Shown here one piece after another: positions 7,865 to 14,247 of a stretch of DNA of 18,235 bases. The stretch's first letter is position 1. The number at the start of each line of letters is the position of its first letter. Under the pieces are notes generated by a model, which did not search any database, had not been told where the DNA came from, and saw nothing but the letters and a program-made list of their open reading frames with translations. Origin of the DNA: Clostridiaceae bacterium (lineage in GTDB: Bacteria > Bacillota > Clostridia > Oscillospirales > Acutalibacteraceae); the NCBI GenBank assembly GCA_904501895.1, contig CAJGCX010000020.1:1-18235 (forward strand), written 5' to 3'. Both the position numbers and the translations under genes were made by a program.

Positions 7865-9088
7865 ATGACAACAAACGCAAGTCTTAACAAGCGTTGGCTT
7901 TACCTTATATCAGGTGTATTCACAATGCTTTTTTCAGGTGTTTTATATGCCTGGTCAATTTTAAAAATCCCATTTAAAAACGAATTCGGATGGAGCGATT
8001 CCGTTTTAGCCTTCAACTTCACATTGACAATGTGCTTCTTCTGTCTTGGTGCTTTCTGGGGTAGTCTTATCTGTAAAAAAATCGGAACAAGACTCACACT
8101 CATCATTGCAGGAGCGTTGGTTGGTATCGGCTTTGTGACAACAGGTCTTTTAAGCGCTCAGACACCTTACCTTTTGTATCTTACATACGCAGTTTTGTCA
8201 GGTACAGGAATCGGTATTTCGTATAACGTTGTTGTTTCAACTGTCAACTCATGGTTTCCTGATAAAAAAGGCTTTTCATCAGGTTGCCTTATGATGGGCT
8301 TCGGCGTCAGCACCCTTTTACTTGGCAATATTATCAGCTCATTGTTCGATAATGAGACTTTCGGTTGGAGCAAGGCATATATTCTTTTAGGCATTGTTGT
8401 TGCAGTTGTTCTTATTTTAGCAGGACTCATTCTCAAAAAGCCTTCTGCTGACGTTGAATTCCCTGCTCAGAAATCTAAAAAATCTGCGCAGAAGGAAGAC
8501 TTTGAAACAAGAGATTTCACAACAAAAGAGATGCTTCAGAGCTTTACATTCTGGCGTGCCTTTGTGTTTATGGCACTTATTACTGCTGTGGGCAATTCAG
8601 TTATCAGCTTTGCAAGAGACCTTGTCCTTTCAGTAGATGCTGCACCTGCACTTGCAACAACACTTGTTGGTGTGCTTTCCGTTTTCAACGGTATCGGTCG
8701 AATTCTTACAGGTGCAGTTTACGATTCACTCGGAAGAAAAATCACTATGTTAGCCTCTAACATTCTGACTATTTTTGCTGCAGGTCTTACACTCGTTGCA
8801 GTACAGACAAATTCACTTCCACTTTGCATTATCGGTCTTTGCCTTACAGGTCTTTCCTATGGCTCATGCCCGACTATGACATCTGCATTCACAGCATCCT
8901 TCTACGGTGCAAAATACTTCCCTACAAACTACAGCCTTACAAACTTCAACCTAATTGTAGCTTCATTTATCGCAACATTCAGTAACTCCTTGTTAATCTC
9001 AACAGGTAGCTACACTGCACCGTTTGTTATGCTTCTCATTTTAGCTGTCGGTGCCTTGGGACTTAACTTCACAATCCGCAAACCATAA
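7865..9088 (+). CDS. MFS transporter, oxalate/formate antiporter (OFA) type
   Basis: 407 residues, almost entirely hydrophobic, with about 12 predicted helices and a charged central loop (about 195-225, Lys/Glu-rich) that splits it into two six-helix halves. The N-terminus RWLYLISGVFTMLFSGVLYA and the following YAWSILKIPF resemble the OxlT/OFA family, which exchanges small carboxylates; loop 2-3 has a G-x-x-x-x-K-x-G-T-R variant of the MFS signature. The start at 7865 follows GGAGGT by 8 nt; an upstream in-frame ATG (7808) overlaps the promoter and is rejected. A hairpin terminator follows 18 nt after the stop. The general class is secure. The carboxylate substrate is inferred from family resemblance only and could be different. 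Confidence 0.88.
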   Translation: MTTNASLNKRWLYLISGVFTMLFSGVLYAWSILKIPFKNEFGWSDSVLAFNFTLTMCFFCLGAFWGSLICKKIGTRLTLIIAGALVGIGFVTTGLLSAQTPYLLYLTYAVLSGTGIGISYNVVVSTVNSWFPDKKGFSSGCLMMGFGVSTLLLGNIISSLFDNETFGWSKAYILLGIVVAVVLILAGLILKKPSADVEFPAQKSKKSAQKEDFETRDFTTKEMLQSFTFWRAFVFMALITAVGNSVISFARDLVLSVDAAPALATTLVGVLSVFNGIGRILTGAVYDSLGRKITMLASNILTIFAAGLTLVAVQTNSLPLCIIGLCLTGLSYGSCPTMTSAFTASFYGAKYFPTNYSLTNFNLIVASFIATFSNSLLISTGSYTAPFVMLLILAVGALGLNFTIRKP

Positions 9089-9106
9089 AACATTAACAAA
9101 TTTTCT

Positions 9107-9140
9107 AACTCCTTTGTTTTAAACAAGGGAGTTTTTATTT
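9107..9140 (+). terminator. Terminator of the MFS gene, a loop-deleted relative of the spoVT leader hairpin
   Basis: AACTCCTTTGTT (9107-9118) pairs with AACAAGGGAGTT (9122-9133), one G-U included, then TTTATTTTT. The arms match those of the leaders of copies B and C of spoVT (10620-10675, 13616-13671) with a single change in the 3' arm, but the 24-nt loop of those leaders is absent. Confidence 0.85.
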
Positions 9141-9166
9141 TTGTAAAATCACAATTGATAACTTTG

Positions 9167-9303
9167 CGTAGGGCGGTGCCTTGGTGCCGCCGCCAAAACC
9201 CGCACAAACAAGAACGGTGGGAGTAAGAGTCTCGCCTTCCGGCTCGGTCGGTGCTTCTGCTTACGCAGAGGTGTCCACCGGACACCCGCACCCCCGCCCT
9301 ACG
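9167..9303. repeat. 137-bp GC-rich inverted-repeat element (MITE/REP-like)
   Basis: The ends CGTAGGGCGG (9167-9176) and CCGCCCTACG (9294-9303) are perfect 10-bp inverted repeats. The element is very GC-rich inside AT-rich DNA. It holds internal hairpins: GGCGGTGCC/GGTGCCGCC (9172-9191, two wobble pairs) and GGTGTCC/GGACACC (9270-9286). No credible gene is present and I see no target duplication. It lies between the MFS terminator hairpin and spoVT copy A. The TAGGGCGG end is shared with the palindrome at 16404-16425, suggesting one repeat family scattered in this genome. Confidence 0.75.
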
Positions 9304-9332
9304 ATATGTGAATAAGGAGAGATTTATATATT

Positions 9333-9446
9333 ATGAAAGCAACTGGGATTGTGAGAAGAATTGATGACTTGGGAAGATTGGTGTTTCTAAAGAATTCGTC
9401 GCATTATGAGAATTATAGAAGAATCCCCTCCAAATATAATATTTAA
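9333..9446 (+). pseudogene. spoVT 5' remnant, copy A (frameshifted)
   Basis: The first 32 nt are identical to intact spoVT (13679-13710) and encode MKATGIVRRID. After codon 20 the frame is lost: a shifted frame still reads RRIMRIIEESP, aligned with RRTMRIREGDP of the intact AbrB domain. The open frame ends at 9444-9446 after 37 codons. An AAGGAGA ribosome site precedes the ATG. Only the DNA-binding N-terminal part is represented; the GAF-like half is missing. It is a decayed fragment of the gene now intact at 13679. Confidence 0.8.
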
Positions 9447-9488
9447 ACTTTTTTGACAAGTTACATATCATGAAAGCATAAATTCACA

Positions 9489-9517
9489 TTGAAATAATTC
9501 ACTTTTTGAGTTATAAT
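9489..9517 (+). promoter_or_regulatory. Sigma-A promoter of the acyltransferase gene
   Basis: TTGAAA (9489-9494), 17-bp spacer, perfect TATAAT (9512-9517). The start codon is 36 nt downstream. Confidence 0.78.
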
Positions 9518-9553
9518 ACAAACATAAAAATCATTTTGATTGGGGAAAAGCGA

Positions 9554-10582
9554 ATGAAAGAAAGATTAATTCCGCTTGATTACTTACGAGCTTTTGCATG
9601 TATGTTAGTGACAATCGGCCATTTAATAATGTCGTTTCAAGATTCTAATATAATAAATGACTCTTTGATTTTAAATGGTTTCATTAAGTTTATTTACTGC
9701 TTCCATGTATACATTTTCTTTTACTGTAGTGGATATTTGTTTGAAAAAAATAAAGAAAAACTATCCAATCGAAAAGAAGAGTTTCACTTCCGCATAGTAA
9801 AATTCATAAATTTTATAATTCTATATATTCTCTTCTCAGGTATTACATATCTTTTAAAAGTGATTTTTGCTTCCGAAGTAAATACCAAAACAGAATACAA
9901 CTTTTTGAGTATTTTAATACATTACCCCATAAATCAAATGTGGTATCTTTATGCTATTGCTTTAATCTTCTTATTTGCTCATGTGATTCGTTCGGACAAG
10001 TCAGCTTATATCGTTCTAGGTATTGCTTTGTTTTTAAAAATTCTCATTTGCTTCCCCAACATACACTCAACTCTTCCAATTGCAATAAACTATATTTGTC
10101 ATAATATGATATGGTTTGTTCTTGGTCAATTTTTTGCTTACAAAAAGTTGCAACTAAACCTATCTTTTTCGTTGTTGTTAGAGCTTATCTTCATTATATT
10201 TTTTGTCTCGGCATTCATTTTAAATTGGGATTCCGAATTCACAAATGCCATTCTTACTTTTTTAGGATTATTATCATCGATAGGTATTATTTGTTCTTTA
10301 ACAAACAATAAAACGACTGTATCTGGGATTTGGAAGTGGGTTTCTAAATACATGCTACAAATTTATCTTCTTCATACTATGTGTGCAGCTTGTGTTCGAA
10401 TAATTTTATTAAAATTAGGTGTAACTCATATTATTCCCCATTTGTTGATAGGCCTTTGTGCAAGTTTTGTTTTACCAATCTTATGTGCTATGATAGCCGA
10501 AAAAATTCATATTCTAAACATCGTCTTTTTTCCTACTAAAGTTTTAAAAACCTTTTTCAAGAAATGTAAGCACAGCAAATAA
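9554..10582 (+). CDS. Acyltransferase-3 family integral membrane protein
   Basis: 342 residues, strongly hydrophobic with about 10 membrane helices. The N-terminus PLDYLRAFACMLVTIGH carries the family signature D-x-x-R-x-x-A with a downstream His in the first helix, which is associated with acyl (often acetyl) transfer to sugars of surface polysaccharide, peptidoglycan or secondary metabolites. The central FIYCFHVYIFFYCSGY fits the second conserved block. The start at 9554 follows GGGGA by 8 nt; an in-frame ATG 16 codons earlier sits on the promoter. It has its own promoter, and the spoVT copy B hairpin downstream could terminate it. It is more AT-rich than the flanking housekeeping genes and lies between two partial spoVT copies, so it is probably acquired cargo. 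Acceptor substrate unknown. Confidence 0.85.
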   Translation: MKERLIPLDYLRAFACMLVTIGHLIMSFQDSNIINDSLILNGFIKFIYCFHVYIFFYCSGYLFEKNKEKLSNRKEEFHFRIVKFINFIILYILFSGITYLLKVIFASEVNTKTEYNFLSILIHYPINQMWYLYAIALIFLFAHVIRSDKSAYIVLGIALFLKILICFPNIHSTLPIAINYICHNMIWFVLGQFFAYKKLQLNLSFSLLLELIFIIFFVSAFILNWDSEFTNAILTFLGLLSSIGIICSLTNNKTTVSGIWKWVSKYMLQIYLLHTMCAACVRIILLKLGVTHIIPHLLIGLCASFVLPILCAMIAEKIHILNIVFFPTKVLKTFFKKCKHSK

Positions 10583-10613
10583 TTTTTTGTACTATTTAAC
10601 AACCTTAAATCAA

Positions 10614-10677
10614 AAGTATAAAACTCCTTTGTTTACAGATACTAGAAATGTTATCAAAATAAACAAAGGAGTTTTTG
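10614..10677 (+). repeat. 64-nt spoVT leader repeat, copy B, with 16-bp hairpin arms
   Basis: Identical over all 64 nt to 13610-13673. It holds a perfect 16-bp inverted repeat: AAAACTCCTTTGTTTA (10620-10635) and TAAACAAAGGAGTTTT (10660-10675), with a 24-nt loop. The 3' arm contains the AAAGGAG ribosome site of the following gene and is trailed by T residues, so the hairpin could act as terminator of the acyltransferase gene and as a lid on the ribosome site. Confidence 0.9.
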
Positions 10678-10682
10678 TATAT

Positions 10683-10943
10683 ATGAAAGCCACTGGAATA
10701 GTTAGAAGAATAGACGATTTGGGTCGTGTTGTTATCCCCAAAGAAATTAGAAGGACTATGCGAATCCGTGAAGGCGACCCGTTGCTGACACCATTGACAG
10801 TTTTTGAACAGTTTTTCTTATCAATAACAAAGCTTTACATAAGAAAAAACAAGTTAGAAGAAGACCGAAAGAAATCAGAAGAAATACAACGAAACTTTGA
10901 AAAGGTTGTAGAGTACTTCAAACAACAAGCAAAAAACAAATAA
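10683..10943 (+). CDS. Chimeric SpoVT/AbrB N-terminal fragment fused to a charged helical tail (copy B)
   Basis: 86 residues. Residues 1-34 are identical to SpoVT (from MKATGIVRRIDDLGR through DPL). At residue 35 the similarity ends abruptly and residues 35-86 are unrelated, mostly Lys/Glu/Gln-rich with a probable amphipathic or coiled-coil helix (about 50-80). The last strands of the AbrB fold (EIFTASDGEVIFKKY in SpoVT) and the whole GAF-like domain are replaced, so the swapped-hairpin DNA-binding dimer may not form normally. The first 34 codons differ from intact spoVT at 15 positions, all silent, which implies past selection on the protein. A good ribosome site and a hairpin terminator (10977-10996) are present, so it may be expressed. 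It could be a broken remnant or an interfering regulator; I cannot tell which. Confidence 0.6.
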   Translation: MKATGIVRRIDDLGRVVIPKEIRRTMRIREGDPLLTPLTVFEQFFLSITKLYIRKNKLEEDRKKSEEIQRNFEKVVEYFKQQAKNK

Positions 10944-10974
10944 ACTATTGAGACACATAATCAAACAAAAGTAT

Positions 10975-11008
10975 GAGGAGTAGAGAAATCTGCTCCTTTT
11001 ATTTTTTA
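10975..11008 (+). terminator. Intrinsic terminator after the chimeric AbrB gene
   Basis: GGAGTAGA (10977-10984), GAAA loop, TCTGCTCC (10989-10996) with one G-U pair, followed by TTTTATTTTTT. Confidence 0.82.
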
Positions 11009-11014
11009 GAATTA

Positions 11015-11044
11015 TTGACTATGTTGAATTTTATGTGATATACT
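11015..11044 (+). promoter_or_regulatory. Sigma-A promoter of the structured RNA
   Basis: TTGACT (11015-11020), 18-bp spacer, TATACT (11039-11044) with a TG-A extension. The predicted start, about 11050-11051, falls on the first base of the long inverted repeat. Confidence 0.72.
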
Positions 11045-11050
11045 AATCTT

Positions 11051-11210
11051 GCGACACAACTGAATAGGTAGCTATGGGAGTAGTATTTTTATTTTTGATA
11101 AAAATGCATACTCTATCTTTGCATACTCTCGTAGTTATCAAAGTTGTGTCGCAGCAATCGGAGTTATGCGTTTTTTGTGCGTTGACTTCGGTTGGCGCAC
11201 TTTTTGTTTT
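11051..11210 (+). ncRNA. Candidate 160-nt structured small RNA
   Basis: A transcription unit without a gene: promoter, folded body, terminator. The 5' end GCGACACAACT (11051-11061) pairs perfectly with AGTTGTGTCGC (11142-11152). Inside, 11067-11082 pairs with 11124-11139 over 16 bp including four or five G-U pairs, which fold only in plus-strand RNA. An apical stem ATTTTTAT/ATAAAAAT (11085-11092, 11098-11105) closes the top. The decamer TGCATACTCT occurs twice (11105-11114 and 11120-11129), so GAGTA (11078-11082) has two alternative partners, suggesting a two-state fold. A single-stranded linker (11153-11176) leads into the terminator. No reading frame of note lies inside. It matches no RNA family I recognise; a 6S-type RNA would need a larger central bubble, and a retron would need an adjacent reverse transcriptase. 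Confidence 0.62.
11177..11210 (+). terminator. Terminator of the structured RNA
   Basis: GTGCGTTGAC (11177-11186), TTCG tetraloop, GTTGGCGCAC (11191-11200), a 10-bp stem with three G-U pairs, then TTTTTGTTTT. Confidence 0.85.
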
Positions 11211-11212
11211 AT

Positions 11213-11240
11213 GGAGGAGTTTGTTATGAAAAAGTTGTAG
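11213..11240 (+). other. Four-codon mini-ORF with a strong ribosome site
   Basis: GGAGGAG (11213-11219) lies 6 nt before ATG AAA AAG TTG TAG (11226-11240). It lies between the RNA terminator and the promoter of the surface-protein gene. It resembles the start of that gene (ribosome site then ATG AAA AAA), so it may be a remnant of an earlier lipoprotein or secretory start, or chance. Confidence 0.25.
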
Positions 11241-11252
11241 AACAATAATCTA

Positions 11253-11281
11253 TTGACTAATGCATACAAAAAGAGTATATT
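11253..11281 (+). promoter_or_regulatory. Sigma-A promoter of the BspA-like gene
   Basis: TTGACT (11253-11258), 17-bp spacer, TATATT (11276-11281), 40 nt before the start codon. Confidence 0.72.
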
Positions 11282-11321
11282 TGATTTAGAGGGAAATATA
11301 AATTATAAGGGGGATTTTATT

Positions 11322-13577
11322 ATGAAAAAAACAAGCAAATTTTTATCAATTATCCTCGCAATTCTAATGGTAATATCTATTATCCCAATCACAGCAAGTG
11401 CAGCTACATATTCAGGCACATGTGGTGATGATTTAACCTGGACTTATGACTCATCAACATACACTTTGACAATTTCAGGTACAGGTGCTATGTATGATTA
11501 TAAATCTAACAATCGCCCTTGGGAAAGCTACGAAGATAAGATTAAAGATGTTGTCATTGAAGAAGGTGTAACATCAATTGGCAATTATGCTTTTTATCAT
11601 TGTGATAACCTTGTGAGTGCAGAATTACCTGATGGTATAATATCAATTGGTGAATCCGCTTTTAAATGGTGTGAAAAACTTGAATACGTAAACATTCCTA
11701 ATGGTATAACTACAATCAATGCGCAAACATATGCTTTCTGTGGAAACCTCAAAGAAATAACAATTCCAAATGGTGTAACTGAAATTGGTGACTCAGCATT
11801 CCATGCATGTTATGGTTTGACAGAAATAGTAATTCCTAATAGTGTAAAAATCATTGATGAAAGTGCGTTTGAATCTTGCGATAGTCTTACTGAGGTTTCA
11901 ATTGGTAAAGGTGTAAAATCAATTAATAGACGAGCGTTTTCCTATTGTGATAATCTTACAAATATAGCCATCCCGAAAAATGTGACAACAATTGAAGAAA
12001 CTGCATTTGCATGTTGTGAGAATCTCTCAAGTATAACAGTTGATAGTGAGAGTGAGTATTTTGTAAATGATGAATATGGTGTTCTATTCAATAAAGATAA
12101 AACTATGCTTATTCAATATCCAGCAGGTAGTACAGAAATAAATTACACAATTCCTGATAGTGTAACAACACTATGTGCAGAGTCATTTGATTTTTGTCAA
12201 AATTTAGAAAATGTAATAATTCCTGTCAGCGTAACGGTAATTGGTGATAATGCATTTTCAAGTTATACTCAAACTATACAAATCTACTATAACGGCACAT
12301 CAAATCAGTGGAATGAAATGTTGGGAAACAATGCTGATACAGCCGATTTTTTAGCTGATAATTATGTTGTTCATTGTACAGATAAAACTCTGTATCCTTC
12401 TGGTATCTGTGGTGATAACCTCTCATGGACATATGATACTCATTCAAACACATTAACGATTTCAGGTACAGGTGCTATGTACAATTATGAATATGGTTTT
12501 GGTGGCTTTGGAACTTATCCATGGGTTGTTTTTGCTTATGATGTTGAACATGTGATTATTAAAGATGGTGCAACATCAATTGGCGTTTGTGCATTTGTAG
12601 ATTGTCAAAATCTAATAGATATACAATTAAGTGATAGCATAACATTAATTGATGAAGATGCGTTTGCCTATTGTTATAATCTCAAGGATGTATATTTCAC
12701 AGGAACAGAAGAGCAATGGAAATCTATTTCAATAGATGATTATAATGATAGACTTATCAATGCAACAATTCATTATAATAGTACAGCACCTCATACACAC
12801 GATTACGAATCGGTTGTAACTGCACCTACTTGCACAGAACAAGGATATACAACATATACTTGCGACTGTGGTGATAGTTATGTTGATAATTATGTTGATG
12901 CTACAGGTCATCACCATAAACCAGAGGTTACAATACCTGCAACACACCTTGAAGAAGGTTTGATGACATTTATTTGTGCTTGTGGTGACACATACACAGG
13001 AATAATTGAAAAGCTTGAAAAACATAATTATGAATCAGTTGTAACTGCACCTACTTGTACAGAACAAGGTTACACTACATATACTTGCGAATGTGGTGAT
13101 AGTTATGTTGATGATTATGTTGATGCATTAGGTCATACAGAAGAAACTATTCCTTCAGTAGCACCTTCTTGTACTGAAACGGGTCTTACAGAGGGTGTGA
13201 AATGTTCAATTTGTGGTGAAACACATACAGAACAGAAGGAACTTCCTGCAAATGGTCACACTCCTGAAAACGCAGTTGAAGAAAACTATGTTGCTCCAAC
13301 TTGTACAGAAAACGGTAGTAAAGATGTAGTTGTATATTGTTCAGTATGCGAAGATGAAATCAGCTGTGAAACAGTTGTTATCAATGCAACAGGCCATGCA
13401 GACAATGACGGTGATGGATATTGTGATACAGACAACGAACTCCTCGACCCATCAGTAGAATGTGAATGTAATTGTCATAAAGATGGCATCACAAACTTTT
13501 TCTTCAAATTAATTCTTTTCTTCCAAAGATTATTTGGTTCAAATAAAGAATGTTCTTGTGGTGTAATCCACTATTAA
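11322..13577 (+). CDS. Secreted BspA-like leucine-rich repeat surface protein with Cys-rich repeats and a conserved-looking C-terminal motif
   Basis: 751 residues. A signal peptide (1-27, ending ITASA-A) indicates secretion. Residues about 29-60 and 360-395 are copies of one module (GxCGDxLxWTYD, LTISGTGAMY). About nine BspA-type LRR_5 units follow the first (pattern I-x-x-x-A-F-x-x-C-x-x-L, such as IGNYAFYHCDNL) and two follow the second. Then come five Cys-rich repeats of the type TAPTCTEQGYTTYTC with paired CxC and terminal GH (about 487-690), an acidic DNDGDGYCD segment that may bind calcium, and a 38-residue end (714-751) with CNCH, a hydrophobic amphipathic stretch, and CSCGVIHY. There is no LPXTG or dockerin. 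BspA-like proteins mediate adhesion in gut and oral bacteria. The start at 11322 follows AAGGGGG by 7 nt. Located between two spoVT copies. Confidence 0.9.
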   Translation: MKKTSKFLSIILAILMVISIIPITASAATYSGTCGDDLTWTYDSSTYTLTISGTGAMYDYKSNNRPWESYEDKIKDVVIEEGVTSIGNYAFYHCDNLVSAELPDGIISIGESAFKWCEKLEYVNIPNGITTINAQTYAFCGNLKEITIPNGVTEIGDSAFHACYGLTEIVIPNSVKIIDESAFESCDSLTEVSIGKGVKSINRRAFSYCDNLTNIAIPKNVTTIEETAFACCENLSSITVDSESEYFVNDEYGVLFNKDKTMLIQYPAGSTEINYTIPDSVTTLCAESFDFCQNLENVIIPVSVTVIGDNAFSSYTQTIQIYYNGTSNQWNEMLGNNADTADFLADNYVVHCTDKTLYPSGICGDNLSWTYDTHSNTLTISGTGAMYNYEYGFGGFGTYPWVVFAYDVEHVIIKDGATSIGVCAFVDCQNLIDIQLSDSITLIDEDAFAYCYNLKDVYFTGTEEQWKSISIDDYNDRLINATIHYNSTAPHTHDYESVVTAPTCTEQGYTTYTCDCGDSYVDNYVDATGHHHKPEVTIPATHLEEGLMTFICACGDTYTGIIEKLEKHNYESVVTAPTCTEQGYTTYTCECGDSYVDDYVDALGHTEETIPSVAPSCTETGLTEGVKCSICGETHTEQKELPANGHTPENAVEENYVAPTCTENGSKDVVVYCSVCEDEISCETVVINATGHADNDGDGYCDTDNELLDPSVECECNCHKDGITNFFFKLILFFQRLFGSNKECSCGVIHY

Positions 13578-13609
13578 TAAACATTTAAAAAATTGAATAA
13601 TTATTAATC

Positions 13610-13673
13610 AAGTATAAAACTCCTTTGTTTACAGATACTAGAAATGTTATCAAAATAAACAAAGGAGTTTTTG
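13610..13673 (+). repeat. 64-nt spoVT leader repeat, copy C, with 16-bp hairpin arms
   Basis: Identical to 10614-10677. The arms are AAAACTCCTTTGTTTA (13616-13631) and TAAACAAAGGAGTTTT (13656-13671). The SD sequence AAAGGAG (13661-13667) lies in the 3' arm, so folding would hide it; the T-run after the arm would also allow termination. A TATAAA (13613-13618) at its left end could be a -10 box, but then only part of the 5' arm would be transcribed. The duplicated unit therefore includes all leader features of spoVT. Confidence 0.9.
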
Positions 13674-13678
13674 CATAT

Positions 13679-14218
13679 ATGAAAGCAACTGGGATTGTGA
13701 GAAGAATTGACGATTTGGGAAGGGTTGTTATTCCGAAAGAAATCAGAAGAACAATGCGAATCCGTGAAGGAGACCCATTGGAAATATTTACCGCATCTGA
13801 TGGTGAGGTAATTTTCAAGAAATATTCACCTATCGGTGAATTATCGGAATTTGCAAATCAATACACGGATGTGCTTAATCGTGCCACAGGCTTACCTGTG
13901 ATTATCACTGACCGTGACCACGTTATTGCTGTTTCAGGAATGCCGAAAAAGGATGCTATGGATAAACGGATTTCTACTGAATTGGAAACCCTTATAGAAA
14001 ACAGAGAAAATTATGTTGCATCCCCTGACACAAAAGCGCTTTATCCATTGGCTGACAAGGAAAAGGAAGCAGGGCTTGCATTCCCTATTATCGGTGGTGG
14101 TGATGTGGCAGGCGCAGTTGTTTTAATGCTCAATGCCGATGGTAGTATGCCATCACAGACAGAGATTAAACTCGTTTCCGTTGCAGCATCATTTTTAGGG
14201 AAACAGACAGAAGAATAA
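13679..14218 (+). CDS. spoVT: Stage V sporulation protein T, AbrB-family transcription regulator (intact copy C)
   Basis: 179 residues, against about 178 for Bacillus SpoVT. Residues 1-51 form the AbrB swapped-hairpin DNA-binding domain (GIVRRIDDLGRVVIPKEIRR, then TMRIREGDPLEIF and GEVIFKKYSP). Residues about 55-179 form the GAF-like domain, with YTDVLNRATGLPVIITDRDHV and the closing AASFLGKQ. In spore formers SpoVT tunes sigma-G-dependent genes in the forespore and spore quality, and this supports an endospore-forming lineage. The start at 13679 follows AAAGGAG by 11 nt; an in-frame upstream start (13625) would lie in the leader hairpin and is rejected. Downstream, the convergent RsmF-like gene ends 29 bp away with no strong terminator between. 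Two earlier 5' fragments of the same gene lie upstream at 9333 and 10683. Confidence 0.95.
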   Translation: MKATGIVRRIDDLGRVVIPKEIRRTMRIREGDPLEIFTASDGEVIFKKYSPIGELSEFANQYTDVLNRATGLPVIITDRDHVIAVSGMPKKDAMDKRISTELETLIENRENYVASPDTKALYPLADKEKEAGLAFPIIGGGDVAGAVVLMLNADGSMPSQTEIKLVSVAASFLGKQTEE

Positions 14219-14247
14219 TTTGATAAATTATAATTTACCAATAATTT

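Noticed and set aside
9010..9291. 93-codon minus-strand open frame across the GC-rich repeat
   Set aside because: It runs from the repeat into the antisense of the MFS gene, and its composition (Arg/Cys/Ser-rich start) reflects the repeat, not a protein.
11051..11210. Retron msr/msd, 6S RNA or tracrRNA as identity of the structured RNA
   Set aside because: No reverse transcriptase, no CRISPR repeats or Cas genes nearby, and the fold lacks the large central bubble of 6S RNA. Left as an unassigned RNA.
9107..13673. Integrative element with its own integrase bounded by the leader repeats
   Set aside because: No integrase, transposase, relaxase or phage gene occurs between the repeats, so only a passive or long-decayed insertion can be proposed.
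14223..14240. AT-only palindrome between spoVT and the RsmF-like gene as a bidirectional terminator
   Set aside because: TAAATTATAATTTA is perfectly palindromic but has no G/C pairs, so the hairpin would be unstable; not called.
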